Shown here piece by piece: positions 1 to 7,483 of a stretch of 42,398 nucleotides of DNA. The DNA lies in contig JAFMIU010000022.1 of NCBI GenBank assembly GCA_017853835.1, positions 1-42,398 of the forward strand, given 5' to 3'. A program made the position numbers and the translations under genes. This DNA comes from Pirellulales bacterium (GTDB taxonomy: Bacteria > Planctomycetota > Planctomycetia > Pirellulales > UBA1268). Each line of letters begins with the position of its first letter. Position 1 is the stretch's first letter. The notes under the pieces are model-generated. The model searched no databases. It had not been told where the DNA came from and was given only the letters and a program-made list of their open reading frames with translations.

Positions 1-28
1 GCGATTGCGAGGTGCCCGTGGAAGCCCA

Positions 29-42
29 ACGGCGTGAGCCGT
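29..42. repeat. Small hairpin in the gene-free left edge
   Basis: A perfect 5-bp stem with a GTGA loop (ACGGC/GCCGT) lies in GC-rich sequence 3' of the sigma-factor gene. Bases 1-159 otherwise show no convincing gene on either strand. The hairpin could be a REP-like element or part of a terminator for the minus-strand sigma gene, but there is no T-tract and no second copy was noticed in the intergenic regions here. Confidence 0.3.
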
Positions 43-159
43 GGGACCGGCGTGGCGCGGCGTGCCGCACGCCATGCCGCGGGGCGCCGGGTGGCGGAGA
101 GGCGTGTCCTCCCTGACGTCACGCGGCAGGGTGGATCGACTCAGCCGCCCAGGATCGGC

Positions 160-762
160 TCAGTTCGCCTGCACCCAGGAGGCGTGAAGGCGAGACAGCG
201 CCGTGTTGATGCGGCTCTTCACCGTGCCGAGCGGAATGCCGAGCTCGACCGCCGCCTCACGGTGCTTGAGACCACGTCGGTAGACAAGGTCGAGCGTGCT
301 GCGGAGCGGCTCGGGAAGCTTCGACACCGCCTCCAGCATCCACGCCGTCGTCTCCGCATCCTGCATCCGGTCGACAGCCAGCACATCCCGAGCTACGACC
401 GTGTCGGCCAAAGTGCCATGGTCGTCGCCGGGAAACCGACCCGCGTCGAGGCTCACGAGCTGGTGACGACGGCGACGGCGACGGGCGTCGATCGCCTGGC
501 GGGTCGCGATCGCGTAGAGCCACGGGCGGAAACGGTGCCCATCCAGGAATCGCTCTCGCTTCTGGTGCACGCGGAGAAATGTCGCCTGAAACACGTCCTC
601 GGCCATCTGGGCATCGCCGAGATAGCGGGAGAGGTAGCCGTAGAGCTCGCGCTCATACCGCTGAACCAGCGTTTCGAAGGCGTCCCGGTCGTCCAGCGAG
701 CGGACGCGGGCGATCAGTTCCTCGTCGCTGACGGCGGCGATGGGCTGGTGGGTAGCATTCAT
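160..762 (-). CDS. ECF-type RNA polymerase sigma factor
   Basis: The 200-aa protein has the two-domain layout of extracytoplasmic-function sigma factors. Region 2 lies at about residues 25-95, with the sequence RDAFETLVQRYERELYGYL and a core-binding stretch containing DVFQATFLRVHQ. Region 4 lies at about residues 140-195, with a helix-turn-helix ending in GIPLGTVKSRINTALSRL. A strong Shine-Dalgarno sequence (GAGGAGGG) sits 7 nt before the ATG and supports this start. No anti-sigma factor is adjacent, so the signal it responds to cannot be read from context. It is divergent from the sulfide oxidoreductase gene with a 368-bp gap. A role in the neighbouring sulfide block is possible but unproven. 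Confidence 0.9.
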   Translation of the reverse strand: MNATHQPIAAVSDEELIARVRSLDDRDAFETLVQRYERELYGYLSRYLGDAQMAEDVFQATFLRVHQKRERFLDGHRFRPWLYAIATRQAIDARRRRRRHQLVSLDAGRFPGDDHGTLADTVVARDVLAVDRMQDAETTAWMLEAVSKLPEPLRSTLDLVYRRGLKHREAAVELGIPLGTVKSRINTALSRLHASWVQAN

Positions 763-885
763 GATCTGGCCCTCCTCTTCTCAGGCTGGGCCGCAGCGAA
801 CTCGGGGGGAGGTCGCCAGGGCTGGCATCCTATGGAGCACGAGGCGTGCCAAACTGAAGAAAATCGGCAGAGGGCGAAAAATGCC

Positions 886-903
886 GGAAAAACCACTTTT
901 TCC
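886..903. repeat. Inverted repeat between sigma factor and sqr
   Basis: A perfect 7-bp inverted repeat (GGAAAAA, loop CCAC, TTTTTCC) lies in the 368-bp divergent intergenic region. It is on the sigma-factor side, 124 bp upstream of that gene's start, so it could be an operator or promoter element. Its function is not established. Apart from this and the sqr promoter the region shows only GC-rich non-coding sequence. Confidence 0.4.
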
Positions 904-1068
904 TGAAGGGCCCGCGTGGGACAGTCGCGAAAAAACGCCGCACCTTGCAACACCAGCGCCGCATTCTGCAACGCCCGTCCAACGATCCTGGCGACTGCCG
1001 CACGCGGCGGAGGGACCCCACAACACCGCGGCTGTCCCGCTCCTGTCCGGCCCACTCGGGCACAATTT

Positions 1069-1097
1069 ATGGAAATGTCGGAACACAACGATATAAT
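1069..1097 (+). promoter_or_regulatory. Putative sqr promoter with ArsR-type operator
   Basis: A perfect -10 hexamer, TATAAT, is at 1092-1097. A weak -35-like ATGGAA is 17 bp upstream at 1069-1074. Overlapping the -10 box at 1082-1095 is AACACAACGATATA. It shares ACA-N3-CGATATA with sites in front of the arsR-like gene (6156-6169) and the rhodanese operon (5702-5715). A repressor bound here would cover the -10 box. The predicted start of transcription leaves a leader of about 27 nt. Confidence 0.6.
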
Positions 1098-1130
1098 GAG
1101 GAGGCCGGGGCGTCCTTCGGAGGTGCTGCC

Positions 1131-2318
1131 ATGGCCGATCATCATCGCGTTCTCATTGTGGGGGGCGGCTCCGCCGGGATCTCCGTCGCGGCGCGGCTGC
1201 GACGGGCTGATCCGTCGCTCGACATCGCGGTCGTCGAGCCCTCGGAGTTTCATTTCTACCAGCCCCTCTGGACGCTCGTCGGAGCGGGCGTGTTCAAGCC
1301 CGAAGACAGCCGGCGCCGTGAGGCCGACGTCATGCCGCCCATGGTGCAGTGGATCCGCGACCGCGTTGCGGCGATCGAGCCCGACTCGAGGGCGGTCGTC
1401 ACCGCCTCCGGGCGCCGGCTCACCTACGACTGGCTCGTGGTGGCGCTCGGCATCCAGATCGACTGGAACGCCATTCCCGGACTCGCGGAAGGCATCGGCA
1501 CCAGGGGCATCTGCAGCAACTACTCCTACGAGCACGTGGCCTACACCTGGGAGTCCATTCGAAGTTTTCGAGGCGGCACGGCCCTCTTCACGATGCCAAA
1601 CACGGCCGTCAAATGTGGTGGAGCTCCGCAAAAGATCATGTATCTCGCCGACGATGCGTTTCGTCGCAGCGGGGTTCGTGATCAAGTGTCGATCGTGTTC
1701 GCCACGCCTCAGAAGGTGATCTTTGCCATCGAGAAATACCGACGCACGCTCGAAAAGGTCATCGCTCGGAAGGGCATCGACACCCGGTTCCGTCAGCATC
1801 TCGTCGAGATTCGCCCGGATGCCCACGAGGCGATCGTTGAGAACGTCGACACGCAGGAACGCAGCACCATCCCCTACGACATGATCCACGTGACACCGCC
1901 GATGTCAGCGCCGAACGTGATCAAGGCAAGCCAACTCGCCAACGACCACGGCTGGTGCGAGGCCGACAGGCTCACGCTCCGTCACCCCAGGTATCCCACC
2001 GTCTTCGCCATCGGTGATGCCGCCGGCCTGCCGACCTCCAAAACCGGTGCGGCGATTCGCAAGCAGGCCCCTGTCCTCGTGACGAACCTGCTCGAAGCGA
2101 TGGCCGGCCGCCCGCTCACGGCGGCCTACGATGGCTACTCCTCGTGTCCGGTGGTCACAGGGTACGGCAGGATGATGCTTGCCGAGTTCGACTACGACGG
2201 CAAGCCAAAGGAAAGTTTCCCCTTCGATCAGTCCAAGGAGCGGTATTCCATGTGGCTCTTGAAAACGCAGGTGCTCCCGAGGCTGTATTGGCACGGCATG
2301 CTCCGCGGGAGGCTCTGA
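1131..2318 (+). CDS. sqr: Sulfide:quinone oxidoreductase, type II (SQOR-like)
   Basis: This 395-aa flavoprotein oxidises sulfide to sulfane sulfur and passes electrons to the quinone pool at the membrane. The N-terminus carries the FAD-binding GGGSAG motif (residues 11-16). Cys162 in KCGGAPQK and Cys339 in SSCPVVTGYG match the redox-active cysteine pair of mitochondrial SQOR. The C-terminal stretch AEFDYDGKPKESFPFDQSKE is also very close to that type. A second FAD motif is near residues 292-300 (FAIGDAAGL). The start at 1131 is chosen over an upstream in-frame ATG because GGAGG lies 7 nt before it and the FAD fold begins at once. It converges on the TauE gene with a 42-bp gap. The shared operator-like motif upstream suggests control by the ArsR protein at 5747-6100. 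Confidence 0.95.
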   Translation: MADHHRVLIVGGGSAGISVAARLRRADPSLDIAVVEPSEFHFYQPLWTLVGAGVFKPEDSRRREADVMPPMVQWIRDRVAAIEPDSRAVVTASGRRLTYDWLVVALGIQIDWNAIPGLAEGIGTRGICSNYSYEHVAYTWESIRSFRGGTALFTMPNTAVKCGGAPQKIMYLADDAFRRSGVRDQVSIVFATPQKVIFAIEKYRRTLEKVIARKGIDTRFRQHLVEIRPDAHEAIVENVDTQERSTIPYDMIHVTPPMSAPNVIKASQLANDHGWCEADRLTLRHPRYPTVFAIGDAAGLPTSKTGAAIRKQAPVLVTNLLEAMAGRPLTAAYDGYSSCPVVTGYGRMMLAEFDYDGKPKESFPFDQSKERYSMWLLKTQVLPRLYWHGMLRGRL

Positions 2319-2360
2319 GCCGGCCGACGCGGTCGCTCGACGGGATGGAGCGGTCTGGTC

Positions 2361-3239
2361 TCAGAATCCCACGGTGGTCTTGGCGATCATGAAGGTCGCC
2401 ACCGCGACGATGGCCACGGCGAAGGCGCGTGCGAGGGTGGGGCCGGTGAGGCGGCGGCCGATCGCCGACCCGGCGACAAGGGCGGGGATGCTTCCGGCGA
2501 CGAACGCGCCGGCGATGCCCATCGGAATCGTGCGGCCTGCGGCGAGCTGCGAGGCAACGGCCGACATCCCGACGAGCGTGATGACGAAGAGCGACGTGCC
2601 AACCGCACGGGGCACCCCCATGGTGGCGAAGGCCACCAGGGCCGGCACGATCAGGAATCCTCCGCCAACGCCAAACAGCCCCGAGAGCAGACCGACGGCC
2701 AGGCCGACGAGCGTGAGGAGCACGAAGCATCGCGTGGTCATGCGGAGTTGGCCGAGTTCGTCACGGCTGCAGGTCGGGCCCACGCCGGCGGCGAACACGG
2801 ACGCCGGCATCCGCTCGGCGGTGTCCGATGCCTTGCGCCACATGCGTGCGGCGATCAGGAGCATCAGGGCCGCAAAGGCCGTGAGCAGCGCCTGCGACGG
2901 AATCTGCCCGCCGATCCAGCTGCCGATCGGGGCCGTGACCATGCCGGCCACGGCGAAGAGCAGTCCCGTTCGGACTTCCACCTGGCCATACCGCCAGCGG
3001 TCGATGGCCCCCACCACGGCGGTCGCGGCGACGGTGACGAGCGAGATGCTCACGGCCGTCTTCGGATCGATGCCGATCCAGTAGACCAACAGCGGCACGG
3101 CGAAGATCGCGCCGCCACCGCCGGTGAGACCGAGCGAGAGGCCGACGACGATGCCCGCCACCACCGACGGAACCACCGTGGCCGCATCGGGAAGCCCGAT
3201 GACGAGGCCGCCCGGCAACACCATCGCCGAGGCGATCAT
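2361..3239 (-). CDS. TauE/SafE family sulfite/sulfonate exporter
   Basis: This is a 292-aa integral membrane protein with two homologous halves. Each begins with a glycine-rich turn: GLSLGLTGGGGAIFAVPLLVY near residue 35 and GLLSGLFGVGGGFLIVPALVAF near residue 190. That layout is typical of the TauE/SafE (DUF81) family. Members export sulfite or sulfoacetate or move other sulfur anions. The start ATG overlaps the stop of the persulfide dioxygenase gene by 4 bp (ATGA), so translation is probably coupled. An ORF-extending start further upstream would lie inside that gene. In this context the likely job is disposal of the sulfite made by the dioxygenase; the substrate itself is an inference. Confidence 0.88.
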   Translation of the reverse strand: MIASAMVLPGGLVIGLPDAATVVPSVVAGIVVGLSLGLTGGGGAIFAVPLLVYWIGIDPKTAVSISLVTVAATAVVGAIDRWRYGQVEVRTGLLFAVAGMVTAPIGSWIGGQIPSQALLTAFAALMLLIAARMWRKASDTAERMPASVFAAGVGPTCSRDELGQLRMTTRCFVLLTLVGLAVGLLSGLFGVGGGFLIVPALVAFATMGVPRAVGTSLFVITLVGMSAVASQLAAGRTIPMGIAGAFVAGSIPALVAGSAIGRRLTGPTLARAFAVAIVAVATFMIAKTTVGF

Positions 3240-4663
3240 GTCGCGGTTCCCGCACCGGCCGGTTCGCTCGGCAGTCTGGCCGCCAGCCACGCCTTGTAGC
3301 CACCGACCAGGTCGTGCACGCCTGGCCGCCCGATCTGTTGCAGCACGCTCGCCGCGATGGCCGAGCGATAGCCCCCCTCGCAGTGCACGACGACCGGACC
3401 GTTCGGAATCTGGCCGGCTCGATCCTCGAGATCAGGGAGAGGGATGTTGAGGCCGCCCGCCACGTGCCCGGCGGCATATTCCTTCTCGCTTCGAACATCG
3501 ACCACCGTGGGGGTGGCTCCCAGATTGGGGCGGCTGCCCGCAAGCCATTCGGCCAGGGCCGGAGCCGTGATCCGCGGCGTGTGTTCCACGAGGTCGTCGC
3601 GTGACTCGAGCGAGGACATGCCTCCGGCGAGATAGCCCGCCACGTGGTCGTAGCCGATGCGTCCGAGCCGCATCACGGCCTCCTCCTCACCCCCCTCTTC
3701 GGCGATCACGACGATCGGCGTGTGAAGGTCGAGCACGGAGCCGGCCCACGTCGCATATTTGCCGGCGAGGCCGACGTTGAGCGCGCCCTTGAGGTGCCCC
3801 CCCTCAAACTCGAGCCCGTCGCGCACGTCCAGCACCTGGGCGCCCGATCGCTGCAGGGCGAGGACCTCGTCGATCGGCAGGGGCTTGAGCGAGTCTTTCA
3901 TCGCGTCGTGGAGGGAGGCCCGCTCCTTCCGATTGAGGATCGCGTCATGCACGAAGTAGTCGGGAGCCTCCGGCTGATCCTCCGTGACGATCGCCTTGAA
4001 CGCCTCCCGGCTCATCGGCTGAAGGGCGTAGTTGAACTTCTTCTGCTCGCCAATCGTCGAGACGGTCTCCTTCGAGAGAGCCTTGCCACAGAGGCTGCCG
4101 GCGCCGTGGGCCGGGTAGACGAGCGTGGCGTCGGGCAGCTTCACCAGCTTGCCGGTGATGCTGTCGTAGAGCATGTCGGCAAGCTCGTCGGCCGTCACGC
4201 CGACACTCGCGAGCAGGTCGGGGCGGCCGACGTCGCCGATGAAGAGCGTGTCGCCCGTGAGCACGGCAAGCGGTTCCTGGCGGCTCGTTGCCAGATCGAA
4301 TACGAGCAGGGAGATTCCCTCGGGCGTGTGCCCCGGCGTTTCCAGCACCTCGATCCGAACGTCGCCAAACTCGACCGCGTCGCCGTCCTTCATCGAGACG
4401 CAGGCAAACTCGGCATCCGCCCGGCGACCGATGTGGATCGTGGCCCCGGCCCGGTCCCGGAGTTCGATGTGCCCCGAGATGAAGTCGGCATGAAAGTGCG
4501 TGAGAAACACGTGCTTGATCGAGTAGCCCCCGGCGTCGGCGTCGGCGAGGTAGTGATCGACGTCGCGCTGGGGATCGACCACCGCAGCCGTTTTGGTGAC
4601 GTCGTCGAAGATCATGTAGGAGGCATGCGACAGGCAGGCGAGGTAATACTGCTGGATTCTCAT
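3236..4663 (-). CDS. Persulfide dioxygenase fused to two rhodanese domains
   Basis: The 475-aa protein starts with an ETHE1-type metallo-beta-lactamase-fold dioxygenase (about residues 1-250). Likely metal ligands are His56, His58 and Asp60 in HFHAD, His112 in PGHT, Asp138 in TGDT and His186 in YPAHG. A rhodanese-like domain follows at about 265-355. It has no cysteine in its active loop (AEEGGEEEAV), so it should be inactive as a sulfurtransferase. A second rhodanese domain at about 372-465 has Cys428 in HCEGGYRS and should be active. This order resembles the CstB family, which turns low-molecular-weight persulfides into sulfite and/or thiosulfate. GGAGGG precedes the ATG. It lies between the rhodanese fusion gene (56-bp gap) and tauE (4-bp overlap), so it is probably part of one operon. 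Confidence 0.93.
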   Translation of the reverse strand: MRIQQYYLACLSHASYMIFDDVTKTAAVVDPQRDVDHYLADADAGGYSIKHVFLTHFHADFISGHIELRDRAGATIHIGRRADAEFACVSMKDGDAVEFGDVRIEVLETPGHTPEGISLLVFDLATSRQEPLAVLTGDTLFIGDVGRPDLLASVGVTADELADMLYDSITGKLVKLPDATLVYPAHGAGSLCGKALSKETVSTIGEQKKFNYALQPMSREAFKAIVTEDQPEAPDYFVHDAILNRKERASLHDAMKDSLKPLPIDEVLALQRSGAQVLDVRDGLEFEGGHLKGALNVGLAGKYATWAGSVLDLHTPIVVIAEEGGEEEAVMRLGRIGYDHVAGYLAGGMSSLESRDDLVEHTPRITAPALAEWLAGSRPNLGATPTVVDVRSEKEYAAGHVAGGLNIPLPDLEDRAGQIPNGPVVVHCEGGYRSAIAASVLQQIGRPGVHDLVGGYKAWLAARLPSEPAGAGTAT

Positions 4664-4719
4664 GGTGAACCCTCCGAAGGACAGGGGCGTGGGGTGGGGC
4701 GGGGCGGGCGTGAGACGCG

Positions 4720-5667
4720 TCAGTTGCCGGAGGCCGACGGGAAGCCTGCCTTCACGAGATCCGGATAGCCGGGGCGAAGGGGACGCACGTCATAGCCCTG
4801 GGCCCGCAGGAACTTCGCGGCGGCGACACTTCGTCCGCCCACCATGCAGTAGGTGTAGATCACGGTGCCCTTTGGAATCGTCTGGGCGAGTTGGTCGGCG
4901 GTGACACCCCGTTCGAGCGTGCTGAGCGGAACGAGGCGGGCGCCGGCAACATGGCCCCGCTGCCACTCATCGGGCTCGCGAACATCGACGAGCACGGCGG
5001 TCTTCTGGTCCACGCCCTGCTTGACCACGGCCAGGGAATCCTGCGTGTGCTGGGCCTCGGCGACGCCGGCTGCGGCGGCCAGCAACGCTGCTGCCGCGGC
5101 GGCCCGGCAGCAGGACGTTCCCGTGCCGCGGGTCTGGTTCCACGGCATCTTGGCGATCAGCATCGCCATGGCACACGTGTCGGTCATGCCGGCGAAGGCG
5201 AGGCCACAGCCAACGAACCCGGCGAGGCCCGCTCCGATGAGCTTCCAGTTGAGCGGCGCCTCGGGGCCGAAGGCCGCCAGGGCAGCGCCGATCGCCACCA
5301 TCACACCGGCGACGATCCGCACCTGTCGCTCGAGCGACATCGCCTTGCGGCCGCGAGTCACCGGAAGCCCCGCGGCCTCACAGGCGGCCGTGCCACCTTC
5401 CACGCTGACGACATTCGTGACGCCCGCCGCGATGAGCTTCTCGCACGCCTTGCCGCTGCGGTTTCCCGACTTGCACACGAAATAGACCGGCCCGTCGCAC
5501 CGCAGGCTGGTGATGTCGTTGGCGGTGAGCCGGTCGAGCGGCAGGTTGCGGGCAAAGTCGACGTGCACCTCCCCGTATTCGGCCGGCGTGCGAACGTCGA
5601 TCAGGGTGATCGCGTCGCCGCGGCGGCGACGTTCGGCGAGGACGGCGGGTGTGATCGTGTCAACCAT
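4720..5667 (-). CDS. Rhodanese / DUF2892 / rhodanese membrane fusion
   Basis: The 315-aa protein has an N-terminal rhodanese (about 1-105) with Cys65 in CKSGNRS. Next comes a DUF2892 membrane hairpin with helices near 112-133 and 141-160, ending in the usual MPWN. This part resembles E. coli YgaP. The frame then continues through a hydrophobic Ala-rich segment (188-204, ending AEAQ like a signal-peptide cleavage site). A second rhodanese (about 215-312) follows, with Cys274 in CMVGGRS. If both DUF2892 helices span, the third segment would place the second rhodanese on the periplasmic side. Met174 could be an internal start for a separately secreted rhodanese. AAGGAG lies before the chosen ATG; longer ORF starts upstream lack support. 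It follows the ArsR gene in the same direction with a 79-bp gap. Confidence 0.85.
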   Translation of the reverse strand: MVDTITPAVLAERRRRGDAITLIDVRTPAEYGEVHVDFARNLPLDRLTANDITSLRCDGPVYFVCKSGNRSGKACEKLIAAGVTNVVSVEGGTAACEAAGLPVTRGRKAMSLERQVRIVAGVMVAIGAALAAFGPEAPLNWKLIGAGLAGFVGCGLAFAGMTDTCAMAMLIAKMPWNQTRGTGTSCCRAAAAAALLAAAAGVAEAQHTQDSLAVVKQGVDQKTAVLVDVREPDEWQRGHVAGARLVPLSTLERGVTADQLAQTIPKGTVIYTYCMVGGRSVAAAKFLRAQGYDVRPLRPGYPDLVKAGFPSASGN

Positions 5668-5701
5668 GAGAGGGCTCCTTGAAAACAGGTGGAAAGATCG
5701 G

Positions 5702-5715
5702 GACAAGTCGATATA
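5702..5715 (+). promoter_or_regulatory. Operator-like motif upstream of the rhodanese operon
   Basis: GACAAGTCGATATA lies 35 bp upstream of the rhodanese fusion start. It differs from GACATGTCGATATA, the reverse complement of 6156-6169 in front of the ArsR gene, at one base only. On the coding strand an AT-rich TTATAT could be the -10 box within the same site. This suggests that the operon has its own repressible promoter as well as possible read-through from arsR. Confidence 0.55.
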
Positions 5716-5746
5716 AAAGGTGGCGGTTGAGGTGGTGTCGCGGGAA

Positions 5747-6100
5747 TCACGCAGGGGTCGTCGTGCGGCCGGACCGGCCGGCGCCGAATCGGCTTTCGAT
5801 GCAGGCCATGATGCTGGCGAGGTGCGGCTCAGCGATGGTGTAGTAGGCGCAGCGGCCATCTTTTTCCATGTTCAGAAAACCGCACCGCAGCATGAGGCGC
5901 AGGTGCTCCGACGCCATGTGGCTTGGGATGCCGCATGCCTCGGCGAGCTCGCCGACGGTGTATCTGCCCGCCAGCAGCATCTGCACGATCCTCAGGCGGT
6001 GGGGGTGGGCGAGCGTCTTGAGGCACTCGGCTGCCTGCCCGAGGCATTCGAGGCTCGTGAACTTCGGCTTGGCGGTGCGGTGGCGGGTGGCGTCGACCAT
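5747..6100 (-). CDS. ArsR/SmtB-family regulator, probable sulfide/persulfide sensor
   Basis: The 117-aa protein is a winged-helix repressor of ArsR family size. The helix-turn-helix lies at about residues 47-72 (VGELAEACGIPSHMASEHLRL) and the wing at about 76-88 (NMEKDGRCAYYTI). It holds six cysteines (19, 26, 56, 73, 84, 100), enough for disulfide or polysulfide sensing. The placement does not exactly copy the Cys pair of BigR/SqrR, where one Cys lies in alpha-2. A TTG at 6139 gives a longer frame, but it falls almost on the predicted transcription start. ATG at 6100 is therefore preferred and leaves a leader of about 36 nt. The sulfide genes downstream and the shared motif in three promoters point to a sulfide-responsive role. 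Metal or arsenic sensing is the main alternative. Confidence 0.87.
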   Translation of the reverse strand: MVDATRHRTAKPKFTSLECLGQAAECLKTLAHPHRLRIVQMLLAGRYTVGELAEACGIPSHMASEHLRLMLRCGFLNMEKDGRCAYYTIAEPHLASIMACIESRFGAGRSGRTTTPA

Positions 6101-6142
6101 GAATCCCGGGCCTCGTGGCGGAACCGATTCGATCTCCAAATA

Positions 6143-6171
6143 CTATATATCGGAATATATCGACATGTCAA
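6143..6171 (-). promoter_or_regulatory. arsR promoter with overlapping operator
   Basis: Read on the minus strand, a perfect -35 TTGACA (6171-6166) is followed 16-18 bp later by TATATA/TATAGT as the -10 region. Two CGATATA half-sites, 10 bp apart, lie between and over these boxes, and GACATGTC is a perfect 8-bp palindrome at 6162-6169. This arrangement is typical of an autoregulated ArsR promoter in which the repressor covers the RNA polymerase site. Confidence 0.65.
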
Positions 6172-6256
6172 TGAAGAAACCTGGGCGATTCCGTGCAGGT
6201 TTCGTAGGATCCACTGTTTTTCGGCTGAAAAGCCACTCTCTTGCGGAGTCGACAGC

Positions 6257-7467
6257 ATGCCCGTTCATCACGCCCGTCGGGCTGAGGCTCGCCCCACCCA
6301 GGTCCTGACGAGCCCCCTTCCGGGCATGCTCGCCGAACCGCTTCCGGGAAGCCTGTTTCCAGCCGAAGGAGCCGATCCCGAGACCGTCTGCCAGGTGCTG
6401 ATGGAAGAACTCCTCCTCGACGGCAACGCGAAGCAAAACCTCGCCACGTTTTGCCAGACGTGGGAAACGCCACAGGTCCGCCGTCTCATGGATCTCGCGA
6501 TCGACACGCCGGCCGGCCGATCGATCGGCCAAATCTCGTCTGTGGAAGCGTTCAAATCTGCTGGAAGAAGTTTGCCCGGTATTGGGATGTCGAACTTCGG
6601 GAGGTGGAGATGCGGGCCGATCGCCTCTGCCTCACGCCCGAGGAGGCGGTAACGCACGTGGACGACAATACGATCGCGGTGGTGCCCGCGCTCGGGGTCA
6701 CGTATCACGGCCTCTACGAAGACGTGGCGGGCATCGCCTCGGCGCTCGACGACCTTCAGGCACGCACTGGGCTCGACGTGCCGATCCATGTCGATGCCGC
6801 GAGCGGGGGCTTCGTGGTGCCCTTCACCGACCCGGGGCACAACCCGTGGGATTTTCGAGTGCCGCGTGTGAAGTCGATCAACGCGTCGGGCCACAAGTTT
6901 GGCCTCGCCCCGCTCGGTGTGGGCTGGGTGTTGTGGCGGGAGGCGGCCGATCTTCCCGACGACCTGGTCTTTCATGTCAGTTACCTCGGTGGCGACATGC
7001 CGACGTTTCAGGTCAACTTTTCGCGTCCCGCCGGCCAGGTGATCGCTCAATACTTCGACTTCGTCCATCTCGGCCGATCCGGCTACGCGGCGATCCACGG
7101 CACCGCCCACGCGGTGGCCCGCGAATGCGCCGCCGGCATCGCAAGCCTGCCGGGCTTCCGTGTGCTTCACGACGGCGATCCCGCCAAGGGCATTCCTGCG
7201 GTCGTGTGGACGCTCGATCCCGGCGTGCAGTCCTTCACCCTCCACGAGCTGTCCGATCGGCTGCGGATGCGTGGCTGGCAGGTGCAAACCTATCCATTCA
7301 CCGGCGACCTCGCCACGCGAGACTTTCAGCGAATCCTGGTGCGACGGGATTTCAGTCGGGAGATGGCCCGGCTCTTCCTTCGGGACGTTCGCGAGGCCGT
7401 GGCCTTCCTCGGCAGCCGTCCTTCTGCAGCGGGCTCGAGCCGGCCGTCGTCCTACTCGCATCTCTGA
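6257..7467 (+). pseudogene. gadB: Glutamate decarboxylase with internal deletion and frameshift
   Basis: Two frames together make a GadA/GadB-like protein. The first, from ATG 6257, matches the N-terminus (ANQNLATFCQTW-type region: AKQNLATFCQTW, then MDLAID at 6488-6505). The second resumes at about 6525 with RPNLVCGSVQICWKKFARYW and runs to the normal C-terminus. It includes the PLP lysine in SASGHKFGL-type sequence (NASGHKFGLAPLG) and NFSRPAGQVIAQY. Compared with E. coli GadB about 70 residues are missing between the parts, including the SSEACML cofactor-binding segment, and the frame changes. A perfect 16-bp palindrome (6515-6530) sits at the junction. As written the enzyme cannot be made. 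An assembly collapse is the main alternative. The chloride transporter starts 16 bp downstream, so the two were probably cotranscribed. Confidence 0.85.
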
Positions 7468-7483
7468 TCCAGGAGGCCGACGC

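Noticed and set aside
34..906. Long plus-strand frame covering the sigma factor gene
   Set aside because: It is antisense to a clear ECF sigma factor and its residue make-up (Arg/Ala/Gly/Val-rich without motifs) is typical of a GC-rich shadow.
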